A stretch of DNA of 16,707 nt from an uncultured Bacteroidota bacterium (GTDB lineage: Bacteria; Bacteroidota; Bacteroidia; Chitinophagales; Chitinophagaceae): contig CAIYVS010000318.1 of the NCBI GenBank assembly GCA_903929655.1, positions 1 through 16,707 of the forward strand, written 5' to 3'. The notes under the pieces are model-generated. The model worked only from the letters and a program-made list of their open reading frames with translations. It made no database searches and was not told where the DNA came from. A program made the position numbers and the translations under genes. Positions 1-7,638 of the stretch are shown piece after piece; the first letter of the stretch is position 1, and every line of letters starts with the position of its first letter.

Positions 1-23
1 CGTAAGGCTAATGGTGAGAGTGA

Positions 24-1916
24 GGGTCAGGCTCTGGGAAAACGACACTGACAAGAAAAATACAAAAACTAGATGCAAGCCTTCCTATAGCTGACGAAAC
101 AACAATAGGCATCGATATACGACGACACATTTTTCAAGGAAATACTAACCAACAGGATTTTAAAATCAATATCTGGGATTTAGGCGGTCAGCAAGTTTAT
201 CAACCATTACATCAACTATTTTTTTCTAAACGAAGCATGTATATTTTGGTAACAAATGGAAGACTAGAAGAAAATTTAGAACAATTTTGGCTACCAGCAC
301 AAGAATTACTTGGTGGCGATAGCCCCATGTTAGTTGTATTTAATAAACATGGTAAGATTGAGGCCAAAACTCCCATTAATTCTATTAAAAGCAAATATCC
401 TAATGTTAAAGGGCAACTATGGGTCATAGATTTATCAAAGGATTTTGAATCACTATTGCAATTTGCAAGTGAACTGGAATACCGTGTAAGGAATTTGCCT
501 CAATTTATAAAAGGAGAAAAACTTCCCAAAAGCTGGGTAGCTATTCGCAATGAACTCGAAAAAAATGCAAGTAACTATATTAGCTTACAGGATTATAGAA
601 ACCTGTGTGAGAAGAACGGTATTGGAGAGATTCCTAAACAAGATTATTTAAGTGATTATTTGCATGATCTGGGAATATTGTTAAGATATAGAGATAATGA
701 ATTGCTAAATAAAATCGTAATTCTGAAGCCTAAATGGGCTTTAGACGCTATTTATAGCGTATTGGATCATACCCGCGGCAATAAAACAGGCGTATTCGAA
801 AAAAGACAGTTATTGTCTATTTGGAATAAAAAGGAATATATAGACGTGACGGATGACTTATTAGCTCTCATGGCAAAGTTTGAACTATGTTTCAAAATTG
901 ATGATGAAGAAAAATATTTAATCCCATTTTTATTGCCATCGGATCAATCACCTGATTTTTTATGGAATAAAGTTCAATCTACAATAGTGAAGTATGAATA
1001 TGATTTTATGCCTAAAGGTATCATTAGCAGATTAATTGTGAGATTGAATAAATTAATAAACAATAGTGAATATCGACTATGGAAAGAGGGGGTAGTTTTT
1101 GAATATGAGAATACTCGGGCTTTAGTAACTCAATTTGCCAATAAAAGAATTGAAATTTCTGCAAAAGGTCAATATCCATTTACCCTATTAACAGTTATTT
1201 GCAAAGAAATTGACGATATTAATTCTAAGTACTATTTCAGTGATAGAATGAATGTAAAAAAAATGATACCCTGCAATTGCGATAAATGTTCCCAAACAGA
1301 TATACCTCATTATTTTTTTTACAATGATATTTTGCAAAGAGATGGCAACGGCAAAAGGACCATTGAATGTGCAAACCCACCATATAATGAGGTGAATGTA
1401 AAAGAGCTTTTAGATAATTTTGAAAATAAAGCTTTAAAAGTAAATACTGACAGAAAAGCAAGAAAGATGTTTGTTTCATACTCAAAATATGACGAGGCAT
1501 ATCTCCAGGATTTTGAAGAACATTTGGTAACACTTAAGACTGAGGGTTTAATAACATTTAATTGTCGTGAAATTGAGCTTGGCAAGGAGTGGGATAAAGA
1601 AATAAAGAAGCAAATTGATGAATGCGATGTAATGGTATGCCTATTAAGCGTAAAATTTCTAAATACAGACTACATCGGTAAAATAGAAATACCAAAGGCA
1701 ATAGAACAAAACAAAATAATTATTCCGATAATAATTAAAGCTTGTGATTGGGAAGATTCAGAGCTTGGAAAATACCAGGCTACTCAAAGAGGAAAAATAG
1801 TTTCTCTTGATAATGACTTAAAATTATTAGGAAAGATAAAAGCATATACAGCAGAAGAAAAAGATGCATTCTGGACTGCTATAATTAAAGAATTCAGGAA
1901 AAAGATATTTTCATAA
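24..1916 (+). CDS. Roco-family protein (Roc GTPase - COR - TIR), 5' partial
   Basis: The first Met codon (237) lies inside the Roc GTPase domain, but the same frame is open from 24 and encodes missing GTPase motifs: a P-loop ending GSGKTTL (30-50), an ETTIGID switch I and a WDLGGQQ switch II (G3). NKHG (residues 36-39 from Met237) occupies the G4 position. COR follows at about residues 96-390, opening with LPKSW and containing a Cys cluster (C346, C348, C351). A TIR domain fills about residues 410-520: FVSYS start, a GKEW loop at 449-452, and E484 in the helix where NADase TIRs carry the catalytic Glu. Roco proteins are GTPases that dimerise through COR; bacterial TIR domains often hydrolyse NAD+. 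That this one is an immune NADase is inference. Upstream repeats (LRRs are common in the family) would lie outside the window. Frame stops at 3-23 cut the P-loop start. The gene is clearly more AT-rich than the central genes. Confidence 0.85.
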   Translation, partial: GSGSGKTTLTRKIQKLDASLPIADETTIGIDIRRHIFQGNTNQQDFKINIWDLGGQQVYQPLHQLFFSKRSMYILVTNGRLEENLEQFWLPAQELLGGDSPMLVVFNKHGKIEAKTPINSIKSKYPNVKGQLWVIDLSKDFESLLQFASELEYRVRNLPQFIKGEKLPKSWVAIRNELEKNASNYISLQDYRNLCEKNGIGEIPKQDYLSDYLHDLGILLRYRDNELLNKIVILKPKWALDAIYSVLDHTRGNKTGVFEKRQLLSIWNKKEYIDVTDDLLALMAKFELCFKIDDEEKYLIPFLLPSDQSPDFLWNKVQSTIVKYEYDFMPKGIISRLIVRLNKLINNSEYRLWKEGVVFEYENTRALVTQFANKRIEISAKGQYPFTLLTVICKEIDDINSKYYFSDRMNVKKMIPCNCDKCSQTDIPHYFFYNDILQRDGNGKRTIECANPPYNEVNVKELLDNFENKALKVNTDRKARKMFVSYSKYDEAYLQDFEEHLVTLKTEGLITFNCREIELGKEWDKEIKKQIDECDVMVCLLSVKFLNTDYIGKIEIPKAIEQNKIIIPIIIKACDWEDSELGKYQATQRGKIVSLDNDLKLLGKIKAYTAEEKDAFWTAIIKEFRKKIFS

Positions 1917-2038
1917 ATCACATCAAAGACAAATAATTATAAACTATTTTGATAAATGGAGGATTTTATTCATTTATATACAAAACTTTGCTCCATGTTT
2001 ACGATATTTGTATGCTTTACATTTTTAAATTTTATTTT

Positions 2039-2335
2039 GTGTTAAAGAGAGCATTGCCACCAGTACACCCCGGAGATATTTTGAGGGAAATGTTTATTAA
2101 AGAACATAAGCTTACCATTACAGAAGTAGCTAAAGGTTTAGGCATGGCCCGGGCCAATCTTTCTGCAGTAGTAAATGAACATGCAGGGATCAGTCCTGAG
2201 CTTGCTGTAAAATTGTCGGAGGCATTTGGGAATACGGCTCAATTCTGGCTCAATCTGCAAAAGAATTATGAATTATTTTACGCTGAAAGAAGTATAAACA
2301 GGAGCAGTATCCGTCATTTTGCAAAAGCATCATGA
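2039..2335 (+). CDS. higA: HigA-family antitoxin / XRE-type regulator
   Basis: The protein matches the HigA antitoxin family: a PPVHPGDILREMF opening, a helix-turn-helix around LTITEVAKGLGMARANLSAVV, and the hallmark QFWLNLQKNYEL near the C-terminus. HigA neutralises the HigB mRNA interferase and represses its own promoter. The frame is open from a TTG at 1949, with an ATG at 2012, but residues encoded before 2039 are Phe/Tyr/Ile-rich and look like translated AT-rich spacer. The GTG at 2039 gives a normal 98-residue HigA starting just before the conserved block. No clear Shine-Dalgarno is seen, which is common in this phylum. HigB usually lies directly upstream, but only 122 bp of non-coding DNA separate this gene from the Roco-TIR gene, so the antitoxin is solitary here. 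Family call is strong; start is uncertain. Confidence 0.83.
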   Translation: MLKRALPPVHPGDILREMFIKEHKLTITEVAKGLGMARANLSAVVNEHAGISPELAVKLSEAFGNTAQFWLNLQKNYELFYAERSINRSSIRHFAKAS

Positions 2336-2350
2336 ATAAAAATTCCTCGC

Positions 2351-4999
2351 TTACCTTATCAAAGTAACATCACCCTTAAAAAAGTATTTTTTATTTTCCA
2401 CGCCACCTGTATAAGAAGCCTCATACATATAAGTGCCGATCTCATAAGGCACCCCTTTATAGGTTCCATCCCAACGTGCAGAGGGGTCATGACTTGTGAA
2501 GACTAAAGTGCCCCAGCGGTCGAAAATGGAAAAAGTATAATTGCTCACCTGGCATTCGGTTTTTATCAGTGGTCTTACCCCTTCATTCAGGCCGTCATGA
2601 TTAGGTGTAAAAGCATTGGGCACAAAACATGCGCAATTACAAAAGCCTCCCGTTAAATGTATAGTGTCTGTGTTGCTGCAAACACTGTCCTTAACATATA
2701 CCCAGTATAGGCCGGTATCAGATATGTTGACGAAAGCATTCGTGCTTCCATTGCTCCAGAGTATGGATGAGTTAATTGGAGCAATAGCATGGTATGTTAT
2801 ATTAAATGGCGCATCCATGCAAACAAGAGAATCATTAAGATGTTGCTGCAGGTTTAATATGCTGACATGTACCGTATCGTTTTCAGAACAACCCTGTTCA
2901 CTTACCAGCACAGGATATGCACCGGTATTGCTGAAGGTATGGCTTTGACCTGTACTGCCGTCCTGCCACAAATAGGAGGCACTATCAAGAGGCATATGGG
3001 CTGTTACGGGTCCGCATGCTAAAGTGTCTATAGAAAAAAGGAGATTGGCATTATTAAAACGGATATGAAAAGTATCAGCCTGGGAGCCACAAGCAATAGT
3101 GCAGAATACCCAATAAGTGCCGGGACTGGATAGTGTTATAGAAGTGCTCGTTACGCCATTGCTCCAGAGGTAGGAGCTATACCCCTGTGGTGCACTGAGC
3201 GAAACAGAATTTTTAGTGCAAATGACCGTATCAGTGACTTTGTTTATGATACCCGAATCAATTAAGGTAACATTAAAGGTATCAATAAAATTACCTGATG
3301 AGCATGTGCCGTGACATTTTAACCAGAAAGTTCCGGAAGCACTTACCTGCATTGAAGAAGTGGTGTCTCCGCTGCTCCAGAGGTAGGGTGAGTTGCTGGA
3401 AAGTGGAGCTTGTAAAATGGCATTCCCGGAGCATAATGAGGTGTCAATTACATTAATGATCGTCCCTGTATCTATGATGTTCTGGAATTTTGCTACAAAT
3501 AAATATTCTTCTCCGGGGTTAGTAGCAACGAGAATATCATTTGCGATTCTTATACTGTCGCTCAGGTAATCACTGCATAAATATACATTTCCCCAGGGGT
3601 CGCATGCTATTCCGTTTTGGTCATCACCGCCCCCACCCAGGGCACCAAATCCAACCACTCCACCCGACAGATTGTAGCCAGCAATAAATATAGGGTCCCG
3701 GTTGTCCTGCACAGGAGTATAAAGAATATGCCCGTCGATATTGGCGCTATCATTAATGCCGCTAAAATTTCTTCCCCAGGATCCGCTCACCCAAACTTCA
3801 CCGCAAGATGCAAGCGCCACTGAATAGCCATTGATATGAGAGGTAGGGGATGAGATGGTTTTGTGCCAGGTAATAGTATTAGCAGCAGATACCTGGATCA
3901 GGAATAATGCATTATATGAATCACCGGGATAAGCTCTTGAGAGTAAGGTAGCCCCAAAACTGATAGTACTATCACCAAAACCACCGGCCATATATACATT
4001 GCCTGCCTGGTCATTGGTCATTCCTACGCCTATGGCGCCATTATAACCACCACCTGCTTCAGCCCATAAGGGTGTTCCGGAAGGGCTGAATTTCGCAATA
4101 AAGGCTATCTGGCTGCCATATGGATTATTAAGAGTTGAAGAACCAACAATGCAGGTGGGCGATGTGAAGCCACCACTGATATAAACATCCCCTGTTGAAG
4201 AAACCGTCATGCCAAATGCATCATCCATACCGCTGCCTCCCATATTAGATGCCCATTGCGCGTTTCCTGAAGGGTTATATTTGGCAATAAAAACATCATC
4301 AGAGTCGCCGCTAGGATTGGTATTGGTAACCGTAAAGCTTCCTATAGTATTGGTAGTAGCCTTATAATCACCGGCTACAAAAATATTTCCGGCAGCATCA
4401 GTGCTCACCCCACCCCATGTAATGACAAGGTTATTAGAACTGGTGGAAAATAAGTTACTAAATAATGAAATATTATAAAACCCTGATGCAGTTCCCGAAG
4501 TTTTAGCCCATATTACATTTCCCAATGGATCAAATTTTACAATAAAATACTGGCATATACTGGAATTGGAAGAAGTATTAACTAAAGTGCTATTACCTAT
4601 CTGGATTTGTGTGCCGTCAAAAACACCTAATAATATCAAATTACCGGACGGGTCAGCGGCAATAGCTACAGGGCATGATTCTCCCGTTTGTACCCCATTT
4701 GCCCAAATCACATTCCCGGAGCTATCATATTTTACGACAAAGGCTTGAACGCCCCCCCATGCGCTTGCTGTTGAAGAATATGGTATTGTAATAGAGCCGA
4801 GCGTAATTGGCGAAGCTACAAATATTCCTGCGGCAAACACATTTCCGGAATTATCGCATGCAACAGGCCATCCATCCACTTCACCACCGGTATTGCCCCT
4901 GCCCCATTTCCATGTCTGGGCATACGAACCGGGTATGAAAATAATCAGCAGAAAAAGCAGTAAAAGAGAATTTAAACAGTGAAGGGGGCTTTTTTTCAT
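2351..4999 (-). CDS. T9SS type B sorted surface protein with SBBP-type propeller and Ig-like repeats
   Basis: The 882-residue product starts with a signal peptide (Lys-Lys, hydrophobic core, cleavage near SYAQ at 25-28). Residues about 40-505 hold seven repeats. Each pairs a D-x-x-GN-V-x-x-AG strand (near 49, 116, 201, 268, 330, 398, 467) with an F-I-A-K-Y-x-P-SGN-x-x-WA strand, the pattern of SBBP beta-propeller repeats. Residues about 520-780 hold four Ig/PKD-like units sharing LWSxGxT and GTYWV motifs (LW at 540, 611, 677, 747). The C-terminus (787-882) is a gliding motility-associated/type B sorting domain: FVPNAFTPNHDGLNE, then IFDRWG and WDGTYKG. Known role of that domain: export by the type IX secretion system, followed by retention at or release from the cell surface. 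The ligand is unknown; adhesion is a guess. The stop faces the HigA stop, 15 bp away. Confidence 0.88.
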   Translation of the reverse strand: MKKSPLHCLNSLLLLFLLIIFIPGSYAQTWKWGRGNTGGEVDGWPVACDNSGNVFAAGIFVASPITLGSITIPYSSTASAWGGVQAFVVKYDSSGNVIWANGVQTGESCPVAIAADPSGNLILLGVFDGTQIQIGNSTLVNTSSNSSICQYFIVKFDPLGNVIWAKTSGTASGFYNISLFSNLFSTSSNNLVITWGGVSTDAAGNIFVAGDYKATTNTIGSFTVTNTNPSGDSDDVFIAKYNPSGNAQWASNMGGSGMDDAFGMTVSSTGDVYISGGFTSPTCIVGSSTLNNPYGSQIAFIAKFSPSGTPLWAEAGGGYNGAIGVGMTNDQAGNVYMAGGFGDSTISFGATLLSRAYPGDSYNALFLIQVSAANTITWHKTISSPTSHINGYSVALASCGEVWVSGSWGRNFSGINDSANIDGHILYTPVQDNRDPIFIAGYNLSGGVVGFGALGGGGDDQNGIACDPWGNVYLCSDYLSDSIRIANDILVATNPGEEYLFVAKFQNIIDTGTIINVIDTSLCSGNAILQAPLSSNSPYLWSSGDTTSSMQVSASGTFWLKCHGTCSSGNFIDTFNVTLIDSGIINKVTDTVICTKNSVSLSAPQGYSSYLWSNGVTSTSITLSSPGTYWVFCTIACGSQADTFHIRFNNANLLFSIDTLACGPVTAHMPLDSASYLWQDGSTGQSHTFSNTGAYPVLVSEQGCSENDTVHVSILNLQQHLNDSLVCMDAPFNITYHAIAPINSSILWSNGSTNAFVNISDTGLYWVYVKDSVCSNTDTIHLTGGFCNCACFVPNAFTPNHDGLNEGVRPLIKTECQVSNYTFSIFDRWGTLVFTSHDPSARWDGTYKGVPYEIGTYMYEASYTGGVENKKYFFKGDVTLIR

Positions 5000-5277
5000 A
5001 TAGATAAATTATAGGATTAGCAGACTAAGTTAATAAATATCTTCCATAATTGTATACGTAGTATTGTTTTAAATTCAAAGAAACTAAAACGAAGGGTTTA
5101 TATGATAACATAAAAATGAAGACGTATAAAAGTGGTCTAATCCTTGTGTAGATAGAGGAAATATAGAGAAGACGCCCATAACTAACGGGAATTAGATCAA
5201 GGAGCTAAGCAATTGATCTGCAAAAATCAAATGCATCTGCAAAAGTAAAAGAGAGAGGAAAGTTTGTAAAAACAAGA

Positions 5278-5499
5278 TCAAACAGAACTGGAACTCCCCA
5301 ATAGAGTCAGCTTTACAGAACGCTTCTCATGCTCATTATAAATAATAAGCCTCGAAGCTATCAGAGGCGCCAGGAAAGACTTGAGCGAAGAAAGGTTGAT
5401 ATTCAATTCCTGCATCAGCGTATCAATAGCAATGGCAGGGCGGGGCTTCATCTCCTGTGCACTCAGCTCCTTTATTTTATCTAATACCCGGTTTACCAC
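5278..5499 (-). CDS. Hypothetical small protein, winged-helix-like
   Basis: I do not recognise this 73-residue protein. It is charged and helical: an N-terminal helix (MVNRVLDKIKELSAQ), a second helix with DTLMQELNINLSSLKSFL, then a likely beta-hairpin (RLIIYNE, RSVKLTLLG). That order of helices followed by a short wing resembles a minimal winged-helix DNA-binding fold, but this is inference from pattern only. It starts at a GTG whose G is shared with the TAG stop of the upstream gene (stop 5501-5499, start 5499-5497), an arrangement typical of translational coupling, so the two genes are probably one operon and their products may act together. The rare start codon means the exact N-terminus is not certain. 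Confidence 0.55.
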   Translation of the reverse strand: MVNRVLDKIKELSAQEMKPRPAIAIDTLMQELNINLSSLKSFLAPLIASRLIIYNEHEKRSVKLTLLGSSSSV

Positions 5500-5858
5500 T
5501 ATGCTTTTTTTAATAAGAAAGATTTCAACTTAATGTTTACAGGATGCTCTATAATAAAAGTCCCTTTTTCATGGTCCTTGATAGTGCGTGCAAAAGCCTC
5601 GGAATTGCTCTGGTACACCCCGATCACCTGCATACCCTTAATAACAATATGTTTATCAGCATGCAAAATAGTAAACTCTTCTTTATGCTTTTTGTAGTAA
5701 GAAATCTCCTGCCCTATCTGGTCAACCTCGTCTATTATGTCCATGTTTATGAAAAAGCATTGCGCTTGCAATGCCTCTAAAGGTAGCCCAATAAAGCGGG
5801 CATTAAAAATATACTTTCTCATGGCATCCAAAACATCCTGTGAATGATTATCTGGCAA
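5499..5858 (-). CDS. Hypothetical protein, first gene of a two-gene operon
   Basis: I do not recognise this 119-residue protein. It begins with an amphipathic helix (SQDVLDAMRKYIFNARF) and has a lysine-rich middle (ISYYKKHKEEF). The second half is rich in alternating hydrophobic residues suited to beta strands (HIVIKGMQVIGVY, GTFIIEHPVNIKL). There is no signal peptide or membrane span, so it is probably cytoplasmic. The longest reading starts at a TTG directly after an in-frame TAA; an ATG at 5822 would give 107 residues and is an equally possible start. It overlaps the next gene by one base and is divergent from the metallohydrolase gene at 5933, sharing a 74-bp AT-rich intergenic region. 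Confidence 0.55.
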   Translation of the reverse strand: MPDNHSQDVLDAMRKYIFNARFIGLPLEALQAQCFFINMDIIDEVDQIGQEISYYKKHKEEFTILHADKHIVIKGMQVIGVYQSNSEAFARTIKDHEKGTFIIEHPVNIKLKSFLLKKA

Positions 5859-5932
5859 TTAAACCTTAATAATTATTTTACTTATTTCTATTTGAATATT
5901 ATTATTTTCGTATACACAAAAAAACCAACATC

Positions 5933-7543
5933 ATGCCTTACTCCGACCTGCATTGCCATCCTTTTTTAAGGCCATATGAAGAAAACGATCCCACTGCCCT
6001 TGGCGACATGCCATCCGACCCCGGAGATGTGCGCTCCGTATGGCATACAAAAACCGAAATCAAAATACTAACCGACCTGGAGCAATCCCTTGGCTTTGTT
6101 GGCTATACAGAATCCGATTTTGGCAACGTATTGATGTATAATAACGGCGCCATACTGGTAGCAAGTCATTACGCGGTAGAAAGCGGTTTCTTTCAGCTTA
6201 AAAAAGGAACTGTCTTAGATGATATTCTCAGGTTATTTCATATTCAAAACATAAGTGCCGATCTCTTGGGCAATTGGGTGTCGCGATTTAAGCTAGTGAA
6301 AATTGAGTCTATAGAAGATTCGCGTTACGATTATTTCAATGACTTATTAAACCAGTTCAACTATGCATCTACGCAGGCTGCATTTAGTCCTCATCCTGCG
6401 GGTGATGCACTGAATGGGAAATCTTATAGCATAGCCAGTCCCGGTGAACATGTCAAAACAGGCCCCAATGATATAAAAGTTGTTTTCAGCATAGAGGGGG
6501 GCAACTGTTTATGGCACAATTATAATGCCGACGGAACCATCTGGGACGGCAACAATTTTGACGCCAGCAAAATCTGGAACGGCAGGGATTTTGCCGGGAA
6601 GTTTGACAACAATACTCTGCGGGCATACCAGCTTCTGCCCGGCGATGATTTCAGGAATAAGGTTTCTCCCGCCATTATCACAGGTCCTGTAGATCAGATG
6701 AACGAATTAATTCCTTGGGCCGTCTGCAGCCAGGTATTACAAAACCTTAAAGATCTGAAAACACATGCCAGCAGGCCATTCTTTATAACATTAGGCCATC
6801 ATTTTTATAATGGGGTTTGTGGACATGCGGCCAGCCTCCAGGCGCTCAAGGGTCTTGTCGATCAGTCATACGGAATGAATTCAGACATCACCAACCTGGG
6901 CTGGATGATCATAAACGAGATGTTGCAGGATGCCGGCAACAGGATATTGGTAGATGTAAAGCACATGTCATGGAGATCAAGGCAGAGTTATTATGCTTTC
7001 AGGCAAAATTATTACCAGGATGTACCCATTATTTTTTCGCACGGGGCAGTGTTTGGCGGGCATTTTAAAGATGGTGCTATCGTAAATTCTCCGGACTCCA
7101 TAGCAACTCATTTTTACAAGCAGGACATCAATTTGTATGATGAAGACATTGCAAATATTGTCAGTTCCGGAGGCCTTATAGGGCTCGAAATTGACCAGCG
7201 TATAAACGGGGCAAAAGCAGATGGACATAACGCGGAAATGATAGGCTATAATATGCTATATATTGTAAAACAGGCTTCCGCCCTGCCGCTGCCCGCAGGC
7301 TCCTCTGCGTGGGATTTTATATCGCTTGGCACAGATTATGATGGCATCATTAATCCAACACCGGGTTTTGGTACCGCAAAAAGCATATATAGTTTAAAGA
7401 CCATAGTGAATGATCAGCTCACTACATTCCTAAACACAGATGATGGCAGGCTAAGCAACCCGCAAGGTTTAGCATTATCTGTAATAATGGATAAAATATT
7501 CTATAAAAATGTAATGGATTTTGTGAATAAGTACTATAAATAA
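5933..7543 (+). CDS. M19 (renal dipeptidase)-like metallohydrolase, extended
   Basis: The 536-residue product has no signal peptide and should be cytoplasmic. It carries in order the metal-ligand pattern of the amidohydrolase superfamily as found in peptidase family M19: H7-x-H9 in DLHCHP; E188 in FSIEGG; H344 in VDVKHMS (M19: iDlSHvS); H370 in IIFSHGAV (M19: PvifSHS); and D468 in LGTDYDG (M19: GsDFDG). FITLGHHFYN (283-293) matches the M19 LTLTHxxxN strand. M19 enzymes cleave dipeptides at a binuclear zinc site. Two departures are visible: the second metal position is His rather than the family's Asp, and the protein is some 130-200 residues longer than usual, mainly through inserts at about 60-180 and 195-280. 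The substrate may therefore differ. It is monocistronic as far as can be seen and divergent from the small-gene pair. Confidence 0.72.
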   Translation: MPYSDLHCHPFLRPYEENDPTALGDMPSDPGDVRSVWHTKTEIKILTDLEQSLGFVGYTESDFGNVLMYNNGAILVASHYAVESGFFQLKKGTVLDDILRLFHIQNISADLLGNWVSRFKLVKIESIEDSRYDYFNDLLNQFNYASTQAAFSPHPAGDALNGKSYSIASPGEHVKTGPNDIKVVFSIEGGNCLWHNYNADGTIWDGNNFDASKIWNGRDFAGKFDNNTLRAYQLLPGDDFRNKVSPAIITGPVDQMNELIPWAVCSQVLQNLKDLKTHASRPFFITLGHHFYNGVCGHAASLQALKGLVDQSYGMNSDITNLGWMIINEMLQDAGNRILVDVKHMSWRSRQSYYAFRQNYYQDVPIIFSHGAVFGGHFKDGAIVNSPDSIATHFYKQDINLYDEDIANIVSSGGLIGLEIDQRINGAKADGHNAEMIGYNMLYIVKQASALPLPAGSSAWDFISLGTDYDGIINPTPGFGTAKSIYSLKTIVNDQLTTFLNTDDGRLSNPQGLALSVIMDKIFYKNVMDFVNKYYK

Positions 7544-7599
7544 GGCTTTATAAGGCTCAAATTGTGGATTATTTTATGCTAAACTCTTTCCTTTTTTTG

Positions 7600-7607
7600 T
7601 ACCTTTG
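7600..7607 (+). promoter_or_regulatory. Bacteroidota -7 promoter element upstream of atpG
   Basis: TACCTTTG is an exact match to the Bacteroidota -7 consensus TAnnTTTG and lies 31 bp before the atpG ATG, which would give a short leader. No TTG sits at the usual -33 spacing, so the match rests on the -7 box alone. It supports atpG having its own promoter, separate from the hydrolase gene upstream. Confidence 0.5.
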
Positions 7608-7638
7608 CGCGCAAATTATCATTCAGATATAACATAAT

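Noticed and set aside
3617..3823. Plus-strand frames inside the type B surface protein gene.
   Set aside because: They are shadows of a repeat-rich minus-strand gene with clear domains throughout.
5136..5202. Complementary segments TCTAAT/ATTAGA and CCTTG/CAAGG in the gap upstream of the type B surface protein.
   Set aside because: Their order would need a pseudoknot with a zero-length loop; short AT-rich matches like these are expected by chance. A 10-bp direct repeat, ATCTGCAAAA, at 5216 and 5235 was also judged too short to call.
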